From NCBI GenBank assembly GCA_025061865.1, contig JANXAA010000106.1:1-5182 (forward strand): a stretch of DNA of 5,182 nt. Direction: 5' to 3'. Numbering within the stretch: position 1 is the stretch's first letter; every line of letters begins with the position of its first letter. Shown piece by piece: positions 1-5,182 of the stretch. Both the position numbers and the translations under genes were made by a program. Below the pieces are notes generated by a model. The model had not been told where the DNA came from. It did no database searches and saw only the letters and a program-made list of their open reading frames with translations. The DNA comes from Acidobacteriota bacterium. Lineage in GTDB: Bacteria > Acidobacteriota > HRBIN11.

Positions 1-587
1 GCATACTCAAGGACCCGGTCCATGAAGCCCTCGGATTCAAAGATGTGGTGGATCAGGCCGATCTCGAGGGCTTCCTCGAACTCCATCGTCCGGCCAGTAA
101 CCATCATCTCCATCGCCCGACCCTTGCCCAGTAGGCGAGTCAGCCGTTGGGTCCCGCCCGTCCCAGGTAAGACCCCGAGGGTGATCTCGGGCAGGCCGAT
201 CTTGCCGGCTCCCCGGCGGGCGATGCGAATGTCGCAGGCCAGGGCGACTTCGAGACCGCCCCCGACTGTATGACCGTTCAAGGCGGCAATAACGAGTTTC
301 GGCGTGTGCTCCAAGCGGTTCAGGGTCTCGTTGGCGTGAAGGCAAAAGTAGTATTTGTACTGGGGCGACACACTGGCCAACATCTTGATGTCGGCCCCGG
401 CGCAGAAGAACTTATCGCCGTTCCCCCGCAAGACGAGGACATAGACGCCCTCATCCATGCGGGCGTCCAGGATGGCCTCGTCGAGCTCTCTCATCAGCTC
501 ATACGTGTAGCAGTTAGCCGGTGGGTTGTTCAGCTCCAAGATGGCGATGCCGTCCTGTTTGGTGTACCTCACCAGGGGTTCGGACAT
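1..587 (-). CDS. Enoyl-CoA hydratase/isomerase (crotonase family), 3' end off the window
   Basis: Partial gene: 195 complete codons from the ATG, running off the left edge, so roughly the last quarter of a typical 255-265-residue crotonase is missing. Seen in the translation: N-terminal MSEPLVRYTKQDGIAILELN; oxyanion-hole segment FCAGADIKML (residues 61-70); second oxyanion segment NGHTVGGGLEVALACD (104-119); and GLPEITLGVLPGTGGTQRL (131-149). E113 and E134 align with the two catalytic glutamates of rat mitochondrial enoyl-CoA hydratase (E144 and E164). This favours true hydration of trans-2-enoyl-CoA to 3-hydroxyacyl-CoA, as in fatty-acid beta-oxidation or a related acyl-CoA pathway, in the cytoplasm. 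Chain-length preference cannot be told. The start at 587 is chosen for a GGAGG 8 nt upstream. Two in-frame ATGs at 605 and 602 are alternatives adding five or six residues. It follows the channel gene in the same direction after 145 nt without an obvious terminator or strong promoter. Specialised crotonases remain possible. Confidence 0.93.
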   Translation of the reverse strand, partial: MSEPLVRYTKQDGIAILELNNPPANCYTYELMRELDEAILDARMDEGVYVLVLRGNGDKFFCAGADIKMLASVSPQYKYYFCLHANETLNRLEHTPKLVIAALNGHTVGGGLEVALACDIRIARRGAGKIGLPEITLGVLPGTGGTQRLTRLLGKGRAMEMMVTGRTMEFEEALEIGLIHHIFESEGFMDRVLEY

Positions 588-595
588 GGCCGATG

Positions 596-600
596 CCTCC
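596..600 (-). promoter_or_regulatory. Shine-Dalgarno of the enoyl-CoA hydratase gene
   Basis: Read on the minus strand this is GGAGG, followed by 8 nt and then the ATG at 587-585. The match and spacing are near ideal. This selects the 587 start over the tandem in-frame ATGs at 605-603 and 602-600, which have only a weaker GGGAG about 9 nt upstream. Confidence 0.7.
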
Positions 601-732
601 ATCATGCAGAGAATCTCCCGATGGTCGGGGGTGGTCGAACTCGGCGGTCGGTGCCAAGTGTCGGGTCGTCCCGCATCTCCCCGTCTCTGACCCAGGACGC
701 CACCCCCTACGCTCAAGACCCAAATCAGTTTA

Positions 733-2151
733 TCACGTCTCCCGTCCCGTAGGAAAGCCCAACAGGCTTTTTAGGCGTCGGATCAGGACCTGGCGGACCT
801 TCTCAGGGGGCTGGCCTTTCATCTCTTGGGTTTCATCCATCCAGAAGGCTTCCAGGGCCTCCATGCGGGATTCGAACAACTGCATGATGTTGTCCCGCAA
901 GGCCGGGTAAGTCTCCATCCATTGCCGGACGGTCTCGAGGGGGAGTCGGACGACCCAGGTGTCCTGTATGGCCCGGGCCGTGCCGGTCCGCACGTCTTGG
1001 CGGATGAGAGCGATTTCGCCGAAGACGTCGCCGGGCCCCAGGAGGGCGATGCGGTGCTCCTGCTGGTGGCGGCGGACCCAGATACCGACCTGACCGTCCA
1101 GGACGATATACATCCCGTCGGGCGGGTCGCCCTGGTGGAAGATGACTTGGTGGCGGGCATAGGGCAGACACCGGACTTCTTGGGCCATCTTCTGCAAGGC
1201 TTCGTAGGACAGGCCTTGAAAGAGGGGGTGACTCTCCAGAAAGCTCGTCAGCCTCGGCAGGGTGACCAGCGGCTCCTTGGCCTCCTGCCGATGGTACTCG
1301 ACCTGAATGGGGTAAGGGATCTCGATGCCCTGCCGCCGGAGGGTGTACCACAAGTTGTACCGCAAGTCGGCATCCATCTTGTCTAGGATGCCGAAATCGT
1401 CATAGGCATAGCGAATCTCGTACACGATGCTGTAAGCGGCAAATTCGACGATGCGGACCTCCGGCGGTGGATCCCGACGGAGGTTAAGGTCGGCTAAAGC
1501 TTCCAGGAGGGCTCGCGTAACGTGTTCCGGAGGGACCTCGTAGGGGAGGCCGATGGTCGTCTTGTGAATGCGGGGACGACCCGGTGGCCGAGAATAGTTG
1601 ACGATGACCTCCCGGGCGATGGCCGCGTTCGGGTATACGACTGTCTCCCCCGTCCGGGTCACCAAGTGGACAGACCGCCAGTTGACCTCCCGGACTTGGC
1701 CGATGTGGTCTTGGACCTTCACCCAGTCCCCCAGGCTAAAGGCTCCCTCCAGGTTCAGGCTGATGCCGGCAAATAGATTCGACAGTGTCTCCTGTAAGGC
1801 CAAGCCCAGGATGATCGACAGGACGGCCGACGTGGCCAGGAGAGGGGCGACCTGGACCCGAAAAAGCCATTGGATCGACAGGACAAGGCCGAAGGCAAAG
1901 AGGAGGCCAACGAGGATTTCTCGCAAGAGGGAGGGGACTCGAACCCTCCGGAGGACCAAGTCGAAGATGACCGTATCCAGGAGCCGCAGGACCAGCCAAC
2001 TCAGAGCCGCCAGCCACGCCAGGCGAAGCCATCGGTCTAAAGGCGGCCATGCTACGGCTCGGCCGTAGATGACAAGGCGGAACTGGCTAAGAAGGCGACC
2101 CAGACGGAACGCCGCAGGCGACGCCAGTGGGACCAGTGGCCCCGGAGCCAC
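733..2151 (-). CDS. MscS-family mechanosensitive channel with C-terminal cyclic-nucleotide-binding-like domain
   Basis: A 472-residue inner-membrane channel. Hydrophobic helices lie at about 42-63 and 79-98. The pore-lining helix and its exit (106-132) contain LGLALQETLSNLFAG, closely matching the MscS signature LGLALQGSLSNLAAG. The MscS beta domain follows, with GDWVKV (141-146), YPNAAIAREVIVNYSR (173-188) and the alpha/beta domain ending near PYPIQVEY (279-286). Residues about 308-430 form a CRP-like cyclic-nucleotide-binding domain with a phosphate-binding cassette at 374-394. FGE (377-379) and R388-T389 keep the Glu and Arg that contact the cyclic nucleotide in known binders, so cAMP or cGMP binding is possible but unproven. 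A basic tail (about 440-472) follows. Family knowledge: such fusions are the bCNG-type MscS channels, gated by ligand and often weakly or not mechanosensitive. The GTG start at 2151 has no Shine-Dalgarno, and another frame upstream encodes a further helix. The true start is therefore probably near 2219, with an intervening frameshift. The gene sits between the TPR and hydratase genes, same strand. Confidence 0.88.
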   Translation of the reverse strand: MAPGPLVPLASPAAFRLGRLLSQFRLVIYGRAVAWPPLDRWLRLAWLAALSWLVLRLLDTVIFDLVLRRVRVPSLLREILVGLLFAFGLVLSIQWLFRVQVAPLLATSAVLSIILGLALQETLSNLFAGISLNLEGAFSLGDWVKVQDHIGQVREVNWRSVHLVTRTGETVVYPNAAIAREVIVNYSRPPGRPRIHKTTIGLPYEVPPEHVTRALLEALADLNLRRDPPPEVRIVEFAAYSIVYEIRYAYDDFGILDKMDADLRYNLWYTLRRQGIEIPYPIQVEYHRQEAKEPLVTLPRLTSFLESHPLFQGLSYEALQKMAQEVRCLPYARHQVIFHQGDPPDGMYIVLDGQVGIWVRRHQQEHRIALLGPGDVFGEIALIRQDVRTGTARAIQDTWVVRLPLETVRQWMETYPALRDNIMQLFESRMEALEAFWMDETQEMKGQPPEKVRQVLIRRLKSLLGFPTGRET

Positions 2152-2219
2152 CAGTCCAGGGCCAAAGCCAGAAACGCCAGGGTGACGATGACCAATAAAG
2201 TGAAGACACTGTGCGTCAT
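2052..2219 (-). other. Short open frame encoding a transmembrane helix, probably the frameshifted N-terminus of the channel gene
   Basis: An ATG at 2219 opens a 55-residue frame that begins MTHSVFTLLVIVTLAFLALA, a clear membrane helix. It continues with basic residues (WRRLRRSVW) and a second moderately hydrophobic stretch, then stops at TAG (2054-2052). It overlaps the first 100 nt of the annotated channel frame. In that overlap this frame has mostly G or C in third codon positions, as expected for a real gene here. The channel frame is more mixed there, with several T and A third positions. MscS proteins of this type commonly carry an extra N-terminal helix followed by an RR-rich loop, so this stretch most likely belongs to the same protein, with a -1 shift joining the two frames. 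It could also be a separate small membrane protein. The frame is open up to a TTG at 2300, but I prefer the ATG at 2219 because the helix begins right after it. No good Shine-Dalgarno is visible for either. Confidence 0.5.
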
Positions 2220-2296
2220 AGACAAGGGCTGAATGTCGGGGAGGAATGCGGAGTTCACCGGGGAATCGAAGCCTCGCTCTTCATACCTCATTCCCG

Positions 2297-5038
2297 TCAA
2301 CTGGGCTTCTGACGGCGCAGGACTTCCAACTGTTGAATTCGTTCCGTCACGTCCCGGTAGCGGGCATCGATGGAGTAGACCTCGATGTAAAGGTCATACG
2401 CCCGGTCCAACTCACCCATTTGCTCGTACAGCGCAGCCATCATGTACTTGACTTCTTGCAAGACTTCTTCAGCCTCGCTGCCCATCTCCAAGACCCGCTG
2501 CAAGCTCCGCAGGGCCGCCTCGGGGAGGCCCTTGCGGGCAAAGCATTCGGCTAGTTGGATGTGGGACTGAGCGGCGTAGTCCCGATGCCGAGCCGCCTTC
2601 TGAAACTCGGCGATGGCCTCCTCGATGAGGTCCATTTGCATATAGGCCACACCCAGGTGGTAATGGGTCGAGGCGTCTTCCTCGGGGACGACTTCCTCGA
2701 CCTTCCGGCGGAACTGGTTCAGGGTAACCCGCCAGGACTCCTCCGAGACTGTATCCAGGACGGCCTCCGTCTTCAGGAGGTCCCCCTCCCAATCGGCCGA
2801 GAGGTCTTCAAACTCGAGGCCCAGCTCTTCGTCCATGTAGACCGGGATGGGTCGAGCCGGGGTCGAGGCTGACGGGGCGGGCGGCTCTTCCGAGCGTGGG
2901 GTCGGCGTCTCGGGGTGAAGCTCGGCGGGCCCTTCCCCTCGGGGCAGCGACTCAGGCATTTCGGCGGATGAGGGGGCTTCAGCCGTCGCAAGCACTTCCA
3001 AGGGCTGGAGAAGGTTGTCGATCAGCTCGGAGGGGAAGGCAGGCGGGAGTTCTTGGGTCAAGGCCACGGCCGGCACGGGGACCTCGGACTCGGGAAGAGA
3101 GGCTTCTTCTAACTCGACTTGGATTTCGATGTCCTCGCCTTCCGCCGCCTCAGCTGGGGCCGCCGCGGCAGCCGTCATCCGCTCGGTAACCTTCTGAAGC
3201 CAGGCCTCGAGCTCCAGATGGTGGGGCCATCGGCGCAGGCTCTTGACGATCAGCTCGTGGGCGGCCGCATACAGGCCCTGGTCGATATAGAAAGCGACCT
3301 CGGAGAGCGTGCTCTGAAGTTCGTCCTGGTCGCGGGTCATGTAGGACTGAAGGTCGGCCGAGATGAGCTCGGAGATCTCAGCCGAGATGTCCAGATATTC
3401 GGACTCCTCGGCGGCGACGGCTTGCGTCGTCTTTGCCAGCCAGGTCTGGATTTGGGGATGGTCTGGTTGGATCGCCTGGACCTCGTCGATGACTCGCTGA
3501 AGGTCCTCGAAGCGCTTGTAGTAGTACAGGAACTCCGCGTACTTCAGGAGGACTTCGAGGGCCTCGGGACGGCGCTCCTCACTGGTCAAGAATTGAACAC
3601 ACCGCTGGTAGACGCGCTCGGCCGAACGGGCGAGGGGATACTGCCGGAGGACAGCCGTCAACTTCTGGAGCGCCTTCTCGATCATGCCGTACCGATAGAA
3701 GACGTCGGCCTCGGTCAATTGCTCCTGGATGTAGTCCTGGATATCGCTTTCGTCTTCGGGGGGCTCCAGGGATGTGACCTCCGGGGCGAGCGCCGGGCTG
3801 AGGGACACCTCGACGGCCGGCGGTGGACTCTCGGGTCGACGGACCGGCTCGGCCGAGAGCGGGGTACCGCCCATGTGCTTCAGGATGTAATCCCGTTTTT
3901 CCAGGTACTCATAAGAGTCCGGGTCGATCGCCAGGATCTGGTCGACCAACCGGAGGGCATCTGACCATTGGCCCTGGCGGATATGGGCCTCAATCGCCCG
4001 GTCCAAGAGCACCAAGATGCGAGTGCTCTGGTGATGCACGTTCAGGAGCTGGATAGCGTCCTGAAGCAGGACGGGGTCAGCAGGGCTTTTCTGGAGCGCT
4101 CGCTCGAGCAGACTCCAGGCGGTCTCGTACTGGCCCTTGTCCATACACCGCGCCAGGAAGGGATGCAGCCACCGCTGGACGTCGTCCCAGTGTTCCGGCG
4201 TGGCCTGCTCCAGGAGGAGCCCGTAGGCGTCCGGCCGTTCCGGCGCCAGGCGCAAAGCCTCCATAAGGGTCTGAACCGCCTTATCCGTCCGCCCGACGGC
4301 GTGGTAGGCTTGCGTCAACCATAGGAGATGGTCATACGAACGTTCGGGCAGGCGCTCGATGAGACCGATCGCCGAGGAATAAGCCCCGGCTTGCATGTAA
4401 GCCCGAATCAGGAGGTCCGTGAGAGTCGGATTGGCCGGGACGTACCGGAGGCCCTGCTCGATGGCCTGAATGGCCTCTTGAGGAGTCCCCCTTTCCAGAT
4501 AGGCCTCAGCGACAGACTGATATTCCTCCAAGGCCTCGGCATGGCGTCCGAGCTCGGCCTTTACGTGGGCCCGCCGCTGAAGCAAGCGAAGGTCCTGGGG
4601 CCCGATCTCCACGAGTCGGTTGAGGACTTCTAAAACCTTCGTCAGACGGTTCAGTCGACCGTACTGCTCCGCCAAGGTCAGGAGCAGATTCTTGGCCTCG
4701 ACCAAGTTGTTTTGCTGAATCAGGAGGTCGGCCAGCCGATGCATGACCTCGACGTGGGTCGGCTCCAGCTTGAGGGCCCGCCGCAAGGTGGCCACGGCGT
4801 GGACGATACGGCCGTCTTGGATGTAAAAGTCAGCTAAGTCGCTGAGGGCCACCAGGGCCTTTTCTTTCTGATTCAGCTTTTCATAGCAGTCGATGAGACG
4901 CTGCCGGGAGGCAATGTCGCGCGGTTCGGCCTCGATCAACTTTTCGAAGAGGGGGATGGCCTTGTCATACTTGCCCTTCTGGTAAAGGTCGTCGGCCTGT
5001 TGAAGCAACTTCACCCGTTGGGCGCTCGTGATGGGCAT
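2297..5038 (-). CDS. Large TPR-repeat protein with three repeat blocks and two acidic/proline linkers
   Basis: A 913-residue, apparently cytoplasmic protein with no signal peptide or membrane helix. TPR block 1 spans about residues 9-388. Typical units there are YQKGKYDKAIPLFEKLIEAE (19-38) and AVGRTDKAVQTLMEALRLAP (247-266). A short linker (about 389-433) is rich in Pro, Ser and Glu. Block 2 covers about 434-540 and 570-620. A long low-complexity linker (about 622-764) has an Ala run and many Pro/Glu residues. Block 3 (about 765-900) contains HYHLGVAYMQMDLIEEAIAE (792-811) and ends with a YDLYIEVYSIDARYRDV segment. TPR arrays bind proteins, so a scaffold or assembly role is inferred; the partner is unknown and no catalytic motif is visible. 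The C-terminal block resembles that of large TPR proteins in Acidobacteriota and former Deltaproteobacteria (recollection only). The ATG at 5038 is supported by AGAGAGGT 9 nt upstream. The channel gene follows in the same direction after about 77 nt. Confidence 0.9.
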   Translation of the reverse strand: MPITSAQRVKLLQQADDLYQKGKYDKAIPLFEKLIEAEPRDIASRQRLIDCYEKLNQKEKALVALSDLADFYIQDGRIVHAVATLRRALKLEPTHVEVMHRLADLLIQQNNLVEAKNLLLTLAEQYGRLNRLTKVLEVLNRLVEIGPQDLRLLQRRAHVKAELGRHAEALEEYQSVAEAYLERGTPQEAIQAIEQGLRYVPANPTLTDLLIRAYMQAGAYSSAIGLIERLPERSYDHLLWLTQAYHAVGRTDKAVQTLMEALRLAPERPDAYGLLLEQATPEHWDDVQRWLHPFLARCMDKGQYETAWSLLERALQKSPADPVLLQDAIQLLNVHHQSTRILVLLDRAIEAHIRQGQWSDALRLVDQILAIDPDSYEYLEKRDYILKHMGGTPLSAEPVRRPESPPPAVEVSLSPALAPEVTSLEPPEDESDIQDYIQEQLTEADVFYRYGMIEKALQKLTAVLRQYPLARSAERVYQRCVQFLTSEERRPEALEVLLKYAEFLYYYKRFEDLQRVIDEVQAIQPDHPQIQTWLAKTTQAVAAEESEYLDISAEISELISADLQSYMTRDQDELQSTLSEVAFYIDQGLYAAAHELIVKSLRRWPHHLELEAWLQKVTERMTAAAAAPAEAAEGEDIEIQVELEEASLPESEVPVPAVALTQELPPAFPSELIDNLLQPLEVLATAEAPSSAEMPESLPRGEGPAELHPETPTPRSEEPPAPSASTPARPIPVYMDEELGLEFEDLSADWEGDLLKTEAVLDTVSEESWRVTLNQFRRKVEEVVPEEDASTHYHLGVAYMQMDLIEEAIAEFQKAARHRDYAAQSHIQLAECFARKGLPEAALRSLQRVLEMGSEAEEVLQEVKYMMAALYEQMGELDRAYDLYIEVYSIDARYRDVTERIQQLEVLRRQKPS

Positions 5039-5047
5039 CGAACGGTG

Positions 5048-5055
5048 ACCTCTCT
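5048..5055 (-). promoter_or_regulatory. Shine-Dalgarno of the TPR gene
   Basis: On the minus strand this reads AGAGAGGT, with 9 nt to the ATG at 5038. It is a moderate purine-rich match to the anti-Shine-Dalgarno and supports MPITSAQR as the N-terminus. Confidence 0.55.
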
Positions 5056-5077
5056 TCGGCGGGATGTCAGGCGCTTA

Positions 5078-5109
5078 GGGCCCCGAGGGTCGCATCGACC
5101 CCGGGACCC
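5078..5109 (-). promoter_or_regulatory. Strong hairpin in the leader of the TPR gene
   Basis: Minus-strand arms GGGTCCCG and GGGTCG pair with CGACCC and CGGGGCCC around an ATG triloop. This gives 14 base pairs (one G-U) with a single bulged base at 5086. The hairpin lies about 39 nt upstream of the start codon. No T-tract follows on either strand, so an intrinsic terminator is not supported. It could affect leader-RNA stability or translation, or be a protein-binding palindrome. No known riboswitch or operator is recognised. Confidence 0.5.
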
Positions 5110-5148
5110 CCATACCCTCCCGACACCTGGCGACTAACGCATAAATAT

Positions 5149-5177
5149 TTGATAAAGACAGGCTCGCTCCTTCCCAA
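5149..5177 (-). promoter_or_regulatory. Weak sigma70-like promoter candidate upstream of the TPR gene
   Basis: On the minus strand, TTGGGA (5177-5172) is followed by exactly 17 nt and TATCAA (5154-5149). Each hexamer matches 4 of 6 consensus bases. The downstream side lies in the only clearly AT-rich patch of the window (about 5140-5157), in otherwise GC-rich DNA just upstream of the gene. The hexamers are weak and the window edge cuts the region, so this is a suggestion only. Confidence 0.28.
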
Positions 5178-5182
5178 AGGCC

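Noticed and set aside
37..345. 102-codon minus-strand open frame
   Set aside because: It is an alternate frame of the hydratase gene with an Arg/Pro-rich composition typical of out-of-frame GC-rich DNA.
588..732. Possible terminator or promoter between the channel and hydratase genes
   Set aside because: I found no stable hairpin followed by a T-run, and no hexamer pair with proper spacing beyond isolated weak TTG motifs.
270..752. 160-codon plus-strand open frame
   Set aside because: It is antisense to the enoyl-CoA hydratase, whose catalytic motifs fix the real strand and frame, and it extends into the gap with no domain of its own.
826..1386. 186-codon plus-strand open frame
   Set aside because: It is antisense to the cyclic-nucleotide-binding part of the channel gene and resembles no known protein.
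2055..2150. Programmed -1 ribosomal frameshift site in the channel gene
   Set aside because: No slippery heptamer of the X-XXY-YYZ type is present in the upstream frame, and I see no clear downstream stimulatory structure. A mutation or sequence error is the simpler explanation.
3119..3964. 281-codon open frame on the plus strand
   Set aside because: It lies wholly antisense to the TPR gene. Its translation shows no recognisable domain, and such antisense frames are expected in GC-rich genes with strong third-position bias.

Overview
The window is a GC-rich bacterial segment in which every convincing gene lies on the minus strand. In transcription order (right to left) these are a large tetratricopeptide-repeat (TPR) protein (5038 to 2297), an MscS-type channel fused to a cyclic-nucleotide-binding-like domain (2151 to 733, probably starting further upstream in another frame), and an enoyl-CoA hydratase that runs off the left edge (587 to 1). 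Codons are strongly GC-ending. This produces many long spurious open frames on the opposite strand, which I have left out. The lineage cannot be fixed from sequence alone. The C-terminal TPR module and the linker style of the large protein recall TPR proteins of Acidobacteriota and the former Deltaproteobacteria, but that is recollection, not a search result.

Right edge, 5039-5182: the upstream region of the TPR gene. It holds an AT-rich patch with a weak sigma70-like promoter candidate, a strong 14-bp hairpin with a 3-nt loop, and a Shine-Dalgarno-like AGAGAGGT before the ATG.

2297-5038: one uninterrupted 913-residue TPR scaffold, with three helical-repeat blocks separated by two proline/acidic linkers.

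733-2299: the channel gene. The clear reading frame begins only at a GTG (2151) that has no visible ribosome binding site. A different frame just upstream (ATG at 2219) encodes an additional transmembrane helix and then stops at 2052. The simplest reading is one gene with a -1 frameshift or a missing base between about 2055 and 2150. It could be a real mutation or a sequencing error.

1-732: a 145-nt gap without a clear terminator, then the enoyl-CoA hydratase with a good Shine-Dalgarno and both catalytic glutamates.

The three genes are co-directional with short gaps (about 77 and 145 nt), so co-transcription is possible. No shared pathway is evident: the products are a scaffold, a membrane channel and an acyl-CoA enzyme. 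I see no mobile element, CRISPR array, RNA gene or defence system. The window looks like ordinary chromosomal sequence, and its main points of interest are the channel's broken N-terminus and its ligand-domain fusion.
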